Notes: generated from the letters alone by a model not told the origin. A stretch of 64,000 nt of DNA from Pegea sp. RAD2-039 (GCA_034620365.1 JAQGEQ010000204.1:734637-798636), one strand, 5' to 3'. Counted from the stretch's first letter, positions 1-13,276 are shown. A program made the numbers and translations.

Positions 1-2743
1 GTTTGAATAGTTGTTATTTCCAATTTAGATGGCTTGTACAAGAAACATTTACTTTCAAAAGAATGGAAATTTCTGTTGATGGAACTTATATAAGTTTTAT
101 TCAAAAGTCTTACAAATGATACGAAACATAAAACTTTTTGCTTTAATTTAGTTTAATCAAACCTTTGGCAAGAACCTCTCGAAAAGTTTTGGCTGTCTCC
201 GATAAAGATTTTACACAAGGTTGTGTAATTCTTTAAAACATTTTCATAAGATTTAGAATTAAAATTAAAACGTGTTTCAAATAATCACCTTTTCAGGTAA
301 TCTTTGTGTGAGTTTTTGAAACACATTTTTAATTCTTAAACGTACACTATTTATTTTTCCTAAGGAAGCTGTGCACTGAACTGTTAGTTTTTCATTTTTT
401 GTTGCTCTATAAATCTTTTTTGAGCACCGTATTGCTAGAAGAGGTTCTTTATTACCTGAACAATTAAAAATGAAAAAAAATGTTTTTATGAATGAAATAT
501 AACCTTCAATGCAAAACCTATAAGCTTGGAAATATCGTGTCATAGAGTTATAACTCTTGGAACAAACATAAAACCCTCCATCAGAGTAGTTTACATCACG
601 AATTATGATCTGAAATGAATTCCTAAGATTTCAAAAAAGTAATTGAAATAGACTAAAAGCTATATTAGCCATAATCTTTTTGAAAAATAATTTTATAGTA
701 ATTTTGCAACCTTATCAGTGATAGCTTTTTTTTATGGTTAACTTGAATTTATCTCAAAAACTATTTTTTAATATTTTAGAATTAAAATTCTAGTTAAAGT
801 TGGAAGGTTTTTCAAAAGTATTACCTTGTCTGAAGAAGTGCCGTAATCTTTACTGGGCAGACGAGAGCAGTTTTTCATCCATCTTTCTTCTATTTTACCA
901 AGTGAGAATTTATCATAGATGTCTCTGTCTTTATAAATATACTATTTAAAATTATGAATGGTTTCTGTCATTTAATTTTTATGATTTCTTTAAAGATTGC
1001 AATCTTTCATATACTCTTAAAGGTTTGTCATTAGAAATTAACCCACTCAACACCTGTAGACATATATCGAATAAAATAAATGAGAATTCCCAATGCAATT
1101 TTTTTCTTTTGCTATTTTTGTTTGATATGACTTAACTGTGAAATTGCACAACAGTTTAAAAGCTTATACCTAGAATTAAAATGTTGTTAGACGATTGTTA
1201 CAATACTTTGTACTATTAGACTAATTCAAACTTGTTTTGTACTTTTCCATTTTTAAATTAATAAATGAAAATCTTCGTAACCTTTTTCAACATGCTGGTG
1301 ATTTTCTAAATGTATGTACAAAAGTATATAACCTTAAAGGTTATAGATAAAATTTAACAAATCTAATAGGATAAAACTATTTAGGAACTTTTGCTAAACA
1401 ACAATCTTTTAAAGTTTATCCACCAAAAATGCTGTCTGACAATTATACCTTATTAATACTAAACTATAAAATATAGTTTTGAATTGGTTACATGGGTAAA
1501 GAAACAGTATTTTTTCAAGAAGGAACAATGTGACAACTACATAGACAGAAAGAATTTTAGGACTCACCATGACAAACTAAATGAGCTAATTTCCCAACAA
1601 CAGCAGTAAAGTTGACAACTTCAGAATTTCTTATTGCTTGTTCACATGAAAGGTTTTGATATACTTTTGGAACAATTGTTATTGTATCTTTATTACATAA
1701 TGTTGAATTTTCTACCTAAAATTTTAATCATTTTCAACAAGCTTATACAAATTCATAGACTATTTTTTTGGTCATTTGTTGTTCAAATAGATAAAGATAT
1801 TTCAGCTTTAATAACTATCCTTTAAAAATGTTATTCAAACATATGGTTGAATATGTGTAGCTAATTAAGATATTTACCTCTAAAATTGTTTCATATCTCA
1901 AATCAGAGTCCCTTGTCAATTCTCCAAGTGAAATAATCCCTTGGTCTGGTATCATCATATCAGCATAACTCATTCTTTTTTTAAATATGACATTTGATGT
2001 TATCAAAGTTCGAATTGTACACTAAAAACAATTTTTTTTCAGTAATCTTTATTCTACTTTAAAGTTTCACAAGTTATGTATTTTCTTAAGAAGTTAGCCG
2101 ACAAAAGTTCAAATATATACAGTTATCATAGTTAGAGTTTTTGCTTATAAAATATGCTAATACTTTTTACATAAATAAACCATACTTCAACAAAAGGTAC
2201 TATTAACGGTACTAACTGTGACATAGATTTCGCTCTCCAACAAACCATATTCATTATAATTATCATCGTAGTTATCATAATAATAATTATAAGAACTAAA
2301 ATTTTGAATGTCGAAAAGTAGTTCTTCGTTTAAATGACAAAATAGACTTAATGGCCATCCATAAAATACATCATACGAGACGTTGGTTGATTTACATTCT
2401 AAAGAAATAATCAGAGAATTTAGAAAATCACAAACAAAATGCCTCAAAATGTTTTTACAAACTATCAAAAGTAATTTACAAATTTATTATTATTATTTCA
2501 GTGGAAGTATTTTTTTATTAAGATTTCAATTAGGTAAACTATATGTACTAAAAACTGTTTTTAAGCATGTATTTTGATTAAATAATGGTTTTATAACTAA
2601 TTAAGAAATAAAATAATTGAAACATGATAAATTAAACGATAAGATTTTTATTATTATATACCTTTTTCAATTTCTAAGCTTTCTATCGTTCTAGGCAAGC
2701 ACACCACCAAAAAAAGAAAGAAAAGACCAAAACTGGTGATCAT
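1..2743 (-). CDS. Ig-superfamily cell-surface protein, N-terminal part, runs off the left edge
   Basis: I assembled these exons: 2662-2743, 2217-2398, 1878-2021, about 1655 to 1568, 825-928, 504-609, 289-455, 163-230 and 1-84 (open at the edge). The first exon starts at ATG 2743 and encodes a clear signal peptide (MITSFGLFFLFLVVCLP). Later exons carry paired cysteines in Ig-like settings: SLFCHL with YVTC, then LVCH with the diagnostic D-G-G-F-Y-V-C (exon 504-609), then a third pair in 289-455 (AIRC, TVQC). Reading phase joins all exons except at 1878 to about 1655, where I could not reconcile the frame, so a small exon or a different acceptor is missing. The protein is secreted or is a receptor ectodomain; no transmembrane or kinase segment lies inside the window. 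I do not recognise the orthologue. A receptor tyrosine kinase ectodomain or an adhesion protein are both possible. Confidence 0.6.
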
Positions 2744-4312
2744 TTTTAATTTACTAAAACTACAATTGCTGCTTAAAATCGAAATTCCTTCAACTACCAT
2801 ATCCTTCATTAAAGAGAAAAGCTTTGCACGCTTAAGTAATTTTAGATTCTTAGTTCTACTAAAATTATTCAAATATAAAAAAATGTTTCATTATATTTCC
2901 TAAATACAATTCTAATATAATAAGTACTCTGATTGTACTTTAATTATATTTTTTCTTAGAATCCTGCATTTGTTACAAATAAAATTTTTATTATTCATGT
3001 TTATACTAAAACTAAATAAATTAATAAAAGCAAATATTTTAAAATTCATAAAATACGGATTGCTAAGGATGCCTACTGAAGCGTTTTCCATTTAGAAATT
3101 GATAAAAAAACACTGAGCCTTACTAGATATGAACTTTCAAAAGCTTCTGCTACTTTTAAAGCTGATTGATAAAAATACACATTAATTGCATACCTTATTA
3201 CAAATATCTGATTAATATTTACAAAGCTTGTAAAATGTTGCGATAGCAAAATAAAAATAACATTGAAAAAATTACATCTATAAAACATTCGGCTTATTTT
3301 TACGCATCAGAGCGTCAAACTTGACAAAAGATTTTAACTTAATTTTTTTTGTATTTCACATGCCCTATAAGTTTTTAATAAAGTTAAAGAAAATTGATCC
3401 AGTTTATAAGTTTAGTGACCTCGTTTAGATTAATCGATTTTTTTTGTATCACTAAATGTAACTCAATATTTTTCAATCAAGACACATTTTTCAAGACGCA
3501 TTTTTCTTTGTTAATTATTTTTTTTCATTCTTTTCTACTAAGTATATAGTTTAAAATGTAAATTAAGTTTTTATGCTGTAATAAAGTTTTTACAATTATC
3601 TTACGTTATATCTGTGCTCATTTATTTTACAATCATCACATTCCTTTCATATAATTTTATCACTAATATTCTTAAAGTTAAATAAATAATGATAAAACTT
3701 CAGTTTTTATTATCACTGTATGCTTAGACAAATAATTTATTACATCACCCTAACCTTTTGGCTTCATTGCAACTTGTAACAATACATTTTTAGTTTATTA
3801 AAATGCAAAATAGTGACTTATAATTAAGACAACTCTATACAGCTTTTTAAACTACATATAAAGCTGTTCACTATTTTTATAATATTTATTTTATGATTTA
3901 CCTTATTAGGACTCACTAAATACTTCTCTAAACTACGCAGCTTGCATAAAAATTAAGTTTTTTTTTTAAGTTTTGATATATTTTTTATCTTTTACGTCTG
4001 AATATATTTAATTTTTATAATAATTAAGTTTAATACTTATCATTTCAGTAAACTTATGTTTTGTTACATAATTCCAGCTACTTCTGTTTAATCAAAACAT
4101 AACTGGTTACAGTAAAATGAATCTTTCTCATGTATCAATAATTTAGATAATTATTCATTAATAATTTTTATACGAGCACAATCATAACAGTTCGATGGGT
4201 TCTGCTAAATATTAGTTGAAATATATTATTTCTAAATTTTATAATTAACTTTTATGTTTTTATCAGTACTTTTTTGATTTATAAAGAATCAACAAGTAGT
4301 TTTAGTAATAAA
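2744..4312. other. Head-to-head intergenic spacer (IgSF gene / POT1)
   Basis: AT-rich DNA between the ATG of the minus-strand Ig-domain gene and the POT1 start. It should hold both promoters and 5' UTRs. A splice-acceptor-like pyrimidine run ending in AG at 4265 suggests that POT1 has an upstream noncoding or coding exon. I see no coding exon, repeat or RNA gene here; the open frames on the minus strand near 3073-3288 have no recognisable content. Confidence 0.5.
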
Positions 4313-7300
4313 ATGTTAAATGAAGAGAGTTACATAGTAGATGGTTCTCAATATACCATGATTAAATATATAAAAGATCCCAGAAAAGAAGAAATAAACT
4401 TGTTTGGAGTAGTTGTAGGTTTTAGTGAAAAAGAATTAAATGACAAATCAGGTTTGTATACTTACTTTTATGCTTATAAGTTTTCACATTATTTAATCAA
4501 ATGTGGCTTTGTTAGGTTGGTGTTGTACTCTGAATCTTTTTGATGAGACATGTGAAGATGGTTTTGTTAAAGTTACTCTTATCGATAAACTGAAAGAAAA
4601 CCTACCAAGGGTAACTAAATCAAGCTTAAAATATAACTCTAATGAATTTAAAAGATTACAGTGATTACTTTATAAGATTATACTACAAACTGGTTTATTT
4701 ATTACAATAAATGCTAAGGAGGGTGCCTGAAGAGAGCACCTCTCACTAACACACATACTCACAAATAACATCTATTTAGTCAAAAATATAGAAAGCAAAT
4801 ACATTTATATTTGTAAAATTTGAACGTTAGAAATAAAGCATGCTTATTGAAACTGCAAAAAATTATACAGGAAATATTAATTGGTAGAAATTTGATTAAA
4901 TTGTAAAATGAGAGTAAAAAAGAACCTCCTTATTTTTGAAGATAGTCATTTCATGTTTAGTTTGAACGCTTCAGATTCTGATATTATTTAGATAGTTTAA
5001 CTTTATAGGTTTCAGTTTATGATGTTATTCGTTTGCAAAAAGTCAAATTTAATGAAATGAATGGACTATTCTTAGAAAATTCTGCTGATTGTTGGCTATT
5101 GTGGAAAGAAGTTAGTTTAATCTTTAGAAATATAAATTATCTGCTAAATTGTTGCTTTAGAAAACGTTAACAGATGTCTTAATCTTAACATGAATTGTAC
5201 TTTAAAGTTGCAATAATCTTTCATTTGACCAATTTCATAAAATCTTTCTTTTTTCTAAACCTTGTTGTATAAACTTTCAGTGCTCAAATAATATTCCATG
5301 GCCCATATCTAGCAAAAATCTTTCCAACCACTCAACTCAAGATAAACAGAGAATGCTGAGTTTATATGAATGGTCAAAGAAGTTGAAAACTATGAACATA
5401 TGTAGAGATAATTCTACATTGAATTCAAGCTCTGATGGTTCAGTATTAATTGCTGAAAAAACTGAATTGATTTTTAGTACCCTAAAAGAAATTTTGAATG
5501 GTGAAAATGGAAGCAATGTCAATGTCTTGGCAATAATTTTAAATCAGGAGTCCGTAATGAAAGTAGAGCATGAAAGTAAAATAACATATTTTTGTCTGTA
5601 TTTTTATTTATCAATATACTTCACCTTAATCTGTAAAACTCTTTGTCCAGCAATATCAAAATAATAAAAGCTTAAATTTTGTGTTTAATGGCCAAAATGA
5701 TTGAAAGTTGCACATTGCGTTCAGCAAAGCACCGACTTTAACGACAAAGTATATGCTTGTCAAAAATTATCCATTTACTATTTAAATTTAGGATTTGTTT
5801 AAGAATAAAATTAATCTTTTAAATTTATTTTTCAGACAATTACTTTGTATTAAATTTAACCGATCACACATACTTTAAAAACAATAAATTTTTGAGCAAA
5901 CTTTATTCTTCTGAAGACTGTAAAATTGAGGTAATTTGAAAGTTGACTTAATTATGTCTATGTAGTTAGTTTGCTGTGACTATTTTTTAATACTCAATCT
6001 TTAGTTTCAGGATCTGCAAATTGTTTGTTTGTGCAATATGAAAATTACTTCTGATGAGAATTTTCAGATAATATCAACTGATTCCTCTTACTGGAAAGTG
6101 TTAGATGGAAAAGTAGTTAATTTAAACTCATTTCTAATCTTTTTAATTATTTTTACAAAAAAATATATAACAAGATTTTAAGAGATTTATTATTTTTTGC
6201 AAGGACATCAGTGCATCAGAAGTCAGTTGCGCAATATCAGCTAATCATATGGCATTATTGATTGAAAAAAGAAATGAGATGATGGCAGACATTTTGTTGA
6301 GTTTAGAAGATAATCTTTTATGTTTAAAATACATTTCGACAAATCAATTGTTTAGTTTAGACTGTCAGGTTAGTTACTTTCAGTTTATTTTTAAATATTT
6401 TTCAAGGATTTTTTATCAGGTATTAAAAATCTCGCCGCTTAGTAAACATTCGGCGATGTTTCATGTTTGGGATGGAACAGAACCAGATTTGAAATCTGCA
6501 AATAAAGTAAATGACAAATGTCGATAAATTATATTAAGATTATTTATAATCTTTTTCTTCAAATTAGTTTCAACTTATTATATAACAACTAGATATATAC
6601 TTACATATTACTTAAGTGTACTTAGAACGAAGTCATTTTGCTATTCAAGTTGAATATTTACTTAAATGCTCATTTTGTAATTTTATTCAGTTTTTTTGAA
6701 AAGTTTGACTTTTTTTTTGTAGAAGCAATCGAATCCTAATTTTCCTCAATCTCGGTTTATTGTACAAGTTGCTTTTTATCACATTGGTATTGAAAAAATA
6801 ACCAGAAAAGGATTAAAACCTGGTATCATTTCATTGTTCAGTTTTTAATGCATAATTTCAGAACATTTTTAGATTTCATTTATAAAATCTTCCTTAAACT
6901 TGTTTTATCAGGATGTTTTGTTCGGTTAAATGGAATTTCAGCTACATCTGCACCGGCTGATGGTACTTTAAAAAGTCTTTGTTGCAATCACAAGGATATC
7001 GATGTATCAATTATTGAACTTGCAACTTCTCACCCAAGAGTCCAGCTGTTACAAAAGTCGATTTTACAATAAGATAATTGATTCAAATTTGTTGTCGAAA
7101 TTTTTTACAGACTGATGGTTTTAGTGAATGGTTCTTATCTTAAAGATGAAGTTGAGACCAGTTCAGGTACCTTCTCAAGTTATCATTTGCCAAAAGTTGA
7201 GATTTTTATAGAAAATACAAATTAGCTTTTATAGATCGATTTGACATCTTAAAAATTCAAACTTCAACTATTTTGCGGATGCAAATCAAATCTTAATAAT

Positions 7301-9070
7301 GCGTCTCTTCATATTTGGAATATTTTTAGTAAATCTTAATAATTTTTAGATGATGAAAAGACTGTTGAAGATTTCACATTGAAAGAGATCGAAGATCTAA
7401 CCGAGATTACATCTGAGATGTCATTAGTTTTATCAGAAGATGAAGATTGTCTCTTATCCGGACTCGAAGTAGAGTCATCTTTATTGGCTGATTCTGATCA
7501 AGTACTTTCTTTATTTCTTTATTACAAATACTAAAATCATTGTGTTTGTAGGATGTAGAAACAAGTTCGATTAAAGAAATAAAAGAAAAATTGTATTATA
7601 CAGGTTTGACAGTTTGATGTTTTGATTACGATCTTTCTATATAAATAAATCAATTCGTTGTTTTAAATAATAGTGAAACTCACTAGATATTTTCTTAAAG
7701 TTGAAAAGAAATATAAATAAGTTTCGGTAATCTCAATATGAAACAAGCTAATACTCTAATAATTATTATTAGAAAGATTTTTCTCACATCTAAAAGTGGT
7801 TGAATATTTTCAGTTGTCTTTCACGAAAATGCTCCAACATTTTTCACGTCAATTAAAGATATAATAAATGACTCAATTAATATGAATAAACGAAAATTGT
7901 ATCTTGTCAATGTGCAACTATCTCATCAGATCAAACCTCATTCTATGGTTTACTATTATTGTCGAACAAGCTCGTTATTGTAAGATGTATTTTTGAAGTT
8001 TTTTAATTCAACTTTTAAATATTTTTTGTTTCAATCTCATTTATTTATTTAAGCATCAAAGCAACTAACTCAGGAGAAAAAATTAAATTGAACACAATAA
8101 ACTCACTTATTTGTGCTGAATTTCGCAAGCAGTTTCAAAAAAGATCTTTAGAAAACTCCAAAATTGAAAAGTAACAAACATTTATATAGAAAATTTATCT
8201 TTAACTAACATTTAACTTTTTATATAATTATTTTAAAATAATAAACTTTACTTATGTTAGATTAGATGATTTGATGAAGAGTACTGATACATGGAAAACA
8301 ATATACCTTCCGAAACCTTCAGAAGGAAAACCTCAAAGTTTTATAAGAAGTAAGATAGGAGTAGACGACAAAACTGGTTTCGACATAGCTTACTTAGACG
8401 TGAGTTGTTTTATATTCGAAAAGAGAATTAAATAAATATTGTTGTTTACAGCCAGACAGTTTTGATGAAAGAAACAATTATCTTCTTTATGATAGATGTG
8501 TCAGGTTATCAAGTTATAACGATTTAGTTGGTGTTGAGATTACCCCTGTGCTTTACCAAGATGGAGTTTTCTACTACTGGTACAAATTGCTTACAATTAT
8601 CCTTATAAAGCCAACACAATATTTCCAGTTCACCAGCATCAGTGGACAAGGTTCAAATACCCTTAATTACCCAAGAAGCAGATGATTATTCAGCTTCATC
8701 TGGGCAACCACTACAAGCACTATCTTGCCATCTCTTCGATATCATTTATTGGTTTAAGTTTTTGATTAAGGACCAAGATGGTTCGGAACTTGTAGTTAAT
8801 TGTAAAGACCAATCAGCGGTTTGTATTTTTACAACAAATCTTAAGAAGTTAAATGGAGTTTTACAGTTAAATTTTGTGAATGGAATTACACCTCAAGAGA
8901 TACTCAAGGATTTCTCCAAAGAGGAAGAAGTACTCAAAAAATTGAATGATATTAGCTCCTTGGATGAAGAAGAAGTCCCGGTTTGGAGCCAGTTGCTACT
9001 TTCAAAGCAATTTAATCAAGTTAATTCTAAAATTGATTATGAAATTATTGGAACAAGAATTCTCAGTTGA
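4313..9070 (+). CDS. POT1: Protection of telomeres protein 1 (shelterin single-strand telomere-binding protein)
   Basis: POT1 binds the G-rich telomeric 3' overhang through tandem OB folds and joins shelterin through its C-terminal domain, in the nucleus. There are 18 exons: 4313-4451, 4516-4610, 5009-5110, 5281-5575, 5836-5930, 6011-6112, 6204-6368, 6420-6506, 6723-6822, 6912-7056, 7111-7166, 7350-7501, 7552-7603, 7814-7979, 8054-8170, 8261-8399, 8452-8579 and 8629-9070. All phases agree and give 858 aa. OB1 is seen as INLFGVVVGF, the CCTLNLFDET strand and YDVIRLQKVKF. OB2 has AMFHVWDGTEPDL, matching the LLKVWDGT block of vertebrate POT1. The C-terminal OB3 region keeps LVNVQLSHQIKPHSM with its cysteine, and it ends in WSQLLLSKQFNQVNSKIDYE, like the vertebrate C-terminus. 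Human POT1 has 634 aa; most of the excess lies between OB1 and OB2. The first in-frame ATG was chosen, but an upstream exon is possible. Confidence 0.9.
4694..4770 (+). repeat. Dispersed short repeat, copy 1, with small hairpin
   Basis: This segment in POT1 intron 2 is nearly the same as 11962-12037. The shared order is a TTTATTTATTACA run, an AGGAGGGTGCCTGA core, GAGCACCT, then CACACA and CTCACAAATAA. GGTGC and GCACC can pair around a loop of about nine bases. The family is unknown to me; it may be a MITE or SINE end, or a conserved structured element. Confidence 0.6.
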
Positions 9071-9092
9071 AATTTTTCGTCTGTTTTTGTTG

Positions 9093-9098
9093 AATAAA
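9093..9098 (+). terminator. Poly(A) signal of POT1
   Basis: AATAAA 23 bases after the POT1 stop codon, in the 170-bp gap before the convergent CHMP1A stop codon. Confidence 0.6.
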
Positions 9099-9240
9099 AA
9101 TCGTTGAAAAGTGAAAAAAAGTTATAAAAAATCGATATAAGAAAATTATACAGAAATTAAATTGCATAATCTTCAAAATAGACTTGACTGAAATTCTTGA
9201 ATTACGTAAAAAGCCAAATCACCAAAATCAATTCCAAAAG

Positions 9241-11605
9241 TTAGTTTCTTAACATTCGTAATCTGCAAAGGTTAAAAATAACTCAAAAGATGCTGATCTA
9301 CGGGAAGATAAGGTACACACCTGTTTTCTAAATCATTTTCTCGACTTTCTTGAGGTAAAGATGTTTCAGCATCCAAAGGAGTAGTGCCGACACGGGCAGC
9401 ATCCAGTTGTGCTTGAACTTCTAAACCATTTTCATCAGCCACTTGTTTGATTAGAGCTTCTACTTGGTCGGTAGGAGCCGTAGATGACATGGCAGAACCC
9501 ATAGAATTTTCCATCACCTAAAAATATGTGTAAGGTTCTTAATATTCTGAGCAGAGTACTTACTGAGGCGTGCACATCAAGATCTTCAAACTGTCCCTCA
9601 AACTTGTCCATAACTTTTGCAACTTCTTCGAGGTCCATTTTCTTTAGAGCACCACTTAAAGCTTGAGTTACTCGTGACATATCTTTACTCATCTAACGAC
9701 AAAATAGAGTGATGAAGGTTGGATTGCTACTAATTGGTGAAGGTTGAATTGCTACTAACATTTTGCATTGCTGAAGCTGTCTTTAATCTTGATGAAACGG
9801 CGTCCAGTTTAGCTGAAAGCCGCATATAATTCAAACATTCATTTTTCTTTCTGTCAAATTTCAACAAATTTATGTTTCTACTTAGGCAACTAAAACTAAA
9901 ATTAATAGGCTGCTCATTATGTTACCTGATGGCAGATTCTGCGTAGAGCATTGCAAATTCATGGCGATCAGGACCTTCTTGTAGAGCCTATCAGAAAATA
10001 TAGGTGATCAGCTGAATAATAAGTTAATATACCTTTTGACTCATTTAAATGACATTTAAATGATTTTTGTGAAACACAAAAGTATTGATTGATTTAGAGA
10101 ACAGGATTGTATAATCTTATAAAAATTATCTATATAGGTGATCTCTTTATGTAAGAATAGATTTATTTTAAGGAGATAAATTTAGGAATTTTAAAATCGG
10201 TGATAATTTTTACTAAATATTCATTCAGTATGCTTTTAACTTTTTGTCTAAATAAAAATGATAATCTTTTTTAAACTTGTGGGATTATTTTTTGAGGTTA
10301 TTTATTAAACTGGCAAAATATCATTAGACTTATTTTAAGAAAAAGGAGTAGGACTCCTCAAAATTTAATGTTAATCAAAATTTTCAAAATAAAATAATTT
10401 ATCAGACCCAATTAAACCACCTTCATAAATAAAATAAAAAATAATGAAAACTATATAAAGCTTTTCGATGACTATCAAATATATGCTTATGTAATTCAAT
10501 ACATGGCCACAGATGACAAATTAGCTCTTATAGCGAACACAAAGCAATATGACTAAAGACAAATAGAGAAAAGGTTTTAAGTATCACAGTTTTACATAAA
10601 TATAAATAGTTGCAAAAGATAAAAAACATCATTAATAATTTTCACTAAATTATAATACTAAATACTAACTTACATTGAAGAAGATTAAATGTCAGAAAAG
10701 GGAAATTTAAATTAATAAAAAATATAATGTCATTTACTTTTTGTATACTTTTTAATAATCTTAAAAATTAATTACCTTTTTCACTTTATTCTGTTCAACT
10801 TTTTGCTGTTTTTCTGCTTTTGCTGCTTGTTTATCTAGTTGCTTTCTTGCAAATCGCAGATTAAACAAAGTTTCTATGAAAAGATAAAGTCAGTTCTTTT
10901 CAGTTATTTAAAATATTGTTTTTATGATATGTATTATGTTATTAATGTATTATTATTATGTTATTACTTCAACATTTTATTCAATACTTTCATAGATCAA
11001 AAATATCAATAAGTTAATATTTTCAGTGGATTAAAACTCTTTCACAAGTTTATATAATGATACATGCCAATGTTTGTTAAATACAGTAAGTATAAGCAAT
11101 ATAAATATAAATCTCACTTTGTATTTTATTTTATATAATTTTGAAGAAAAAAACTATTTACTATATTCAAACAAAAAAATTCAAAGAAAACCTCTAAATC
11201 AAAAAAGTTTTATCTGACTCATATCTATATTTTCAATAAATAGCTAGACAAAAAAATTGATGACAATATACAAGAAAAAACATTGAAAAGAACAAAATTA
11301 TTTTGCCAATGTCCTTCACTTTAAAGAATATATAAAGTAAATCAAGTATCTAAACATAATTTTCAAGATTATTACCAAAAGTTAAAATGAAATTAAATAA
11401 ACACAAAGCCAAAAATTCTAATTATTAAGTTTATGAATCTCTGATTATATCAAAATTTTATAAAAAATAACTTTTTACCATATGTTATAGCATAAATTTA
11501 AAAAATTTTACTTAAAAAAAAGTTCAAACATATTTATAACAAGAGAAGAGAGTAATATATGAAACACTTACCATCAATGCTGGGTTTTTTGTTAAACAAA
11601 TTCAT
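9241..11605 (-). CDS. CHMP1A: Charged multivesicular body protein 1A (ESCRT-III subunit)
   Basis: A Did2/CHMP1-class ESCRT-III protein. It recruits VPS4 and MIT-domain partners to late endosomes and the cytokinetic midbody. Seven exons: 11572-11605, 10776-10873, 9926-9987, 9760-9850, 9564-9692, 9321-9517 and 9241-9262, totalling 633 nt or 210 aa, with every phase matching. Recognisable blocks in order are TLFNLRFARKQLDKQAAKAE (basic first helix), AMLYAESAIRKKNECLNYMR, RLSAKLDAVSSRLKTASAMQ, KVMDKFEGQFEDLDVHASVM and VEALIKQVADENGLEVQ. The last 22-nt exon completes the MIT-interacting motif ENRLRMLRN at the C-terminus, as in human CHMP1A (ends in LAALRN). AIRKKNE and DVHxSVME favour CHMP1A over CHMP1B. 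Two introns of about 0.7-0.8 kb (9988-10775 and 10874-11571) look empty. Confidence 0.95.
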
Positions 11606-11961
11606 TTTAATGTGCTGAATAACAAATATATTTTTTTACAATCAAATACAGACAACTTATTTATCAATTTCACTTGAAATAACTGGTATCACAATAAAAC
11701 CCTGTAACCAAACCATAACAAATCTTACTAAAATGGTTTTTTTAACAATATACTTTTGAAATTACCTACAATGAAGAAATGAATATTGTTTACCAGATTA
11801 TTTTTAGCTAAAAAAGTCACTTTTATTAAAACAAAATAATTGAAAGAAACAATATATAACTTGTATATTTAACACAAGTGTAACTTATTTTTAACAAATT
11901 AGCTCTTAGCATAATCTCAAGTTGCTTATGAGTCAAGGTAACAAAATAAAGCTGTGTTGTA

Positions 11962-12037
11962 TTTATTTATTACAGTAAACGTAAAGGAGGGTGCCTGAGA
12001 AGAGCACCTACCGCAAACACACACTCTCACAAATAAT
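11962..12037 (+). repeat. Dispersed short repeat, copy 2, with small hairpin
   Basis: Same orientation and order of blocks as 4694-4770: the AGGAGGGTGCCTGAGAAGAG core can fold GGTGC against GCACC, followed by a CACACACTCTCACAAATAA tail. About three-quarters of positions match the first copy by eye. Confidence 0.6.
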
Positions 12038-12636
12038 ATTGTCATTTCTAAAGTGTGATTCTTTTTTACTTTTTATATATTTAACATTGTGCGTAACTAT
12101 TCACTGTTATATTGTACCGGAACTACTGAAATGCCATGTATTACATCTTTCTATTTCTGTATCCTAATTATATATATTAGTTATTCTTATTATCTAATGC
12201 ATCAATTTTAGATCTGTTGATAATTAAAATTATTTTAGTTTTATTAAATGAATTTCTTTAAAGAGCTACTTTTGATTTTAAATTTATAACAGAACTATGG
12301 GTATTATAAATGGTAATGTTGATGGATTGCTTAGATTCTTGATTTTTACTTATTTACGATGATTGTTAAAAAAGATTTCTATAACGCTTGTAAAAACTAC
12401 TGATATTTAATTCTTGAACAATGAAAAAATTACTGCTTGATTGATTTCATCTAGATTTTTTATATATTTATTTTTTTTATAAATTTTTTTAACGTAAACA
12501 TAAAAAAATTTAATTTCATGAAAGTATTTTTGTGATTGTAGATTAAGCCACTATTATGGGAAAAATAAGTTTATTTATAGAATTAGGTTTGCTTTATGCT
12601 TAGTTCAAATTGTATCAATGGTCCTATCCTAGTTTG

Positions 12637-12662
12637 ATATATTATATATATAATATATATTT
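12637..12662. repeat. Alternating AT microsatellite
   Basis: An uninterrupted run of TA/AT steps next to a T tract, in the spacer upstream of the cytohesin gene. Simple low-complexity sequence. Confidence 0.6.
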
Positions 12663-13276
12663 TTTTAATTTTCCATTTACAATACAAAATTGTCAACATA
12701 TTTTTAATATCAGACTTAAGGTACTTTTTCTTTATAATTATATAAAGCATTTTAAATGTTTACTCCTAAGCCTTAATTGGTAATTATCTGTTTCGATTTT
12801 TATAGTTTTTATAGGTTTATAGTTTTTTATTTTGTCTTGTCAATTATTATATAGACATAATAAAGCTCTGTTTTTTATTAGTTTTTGTTGATTTAATTTA
12901 GCAATGTTTCATATAGTTGGAAGTTGTTTAAGCAATAGATTGTAATCTGATATTAAACTATTTTAGATGTATTTAGAACTTGAAGCTATATTTTATTTAG
13001 ACTACTTGAACTAAATTATTTTAAAAGTATAAATTAAAAATATAGCTGAGAAAACATAAAGTTTGTTTATGTTATATCAAAACTTTTTATACTTGTTTTT
13101 GATACTTTAGAAAAATCATCTTAGATGTGATTTGTCTTAATATTGATATATATTAATTTTTTATCATCTTTAATCTTGTATCTTTGGTAGTCTAATATTT
13201 AATTGTTGTTTAAGTGAATTTAATTGTAAAGTTATTCCATTTGTTAAGTTTATAATATGTGTTATGTAATATATAT

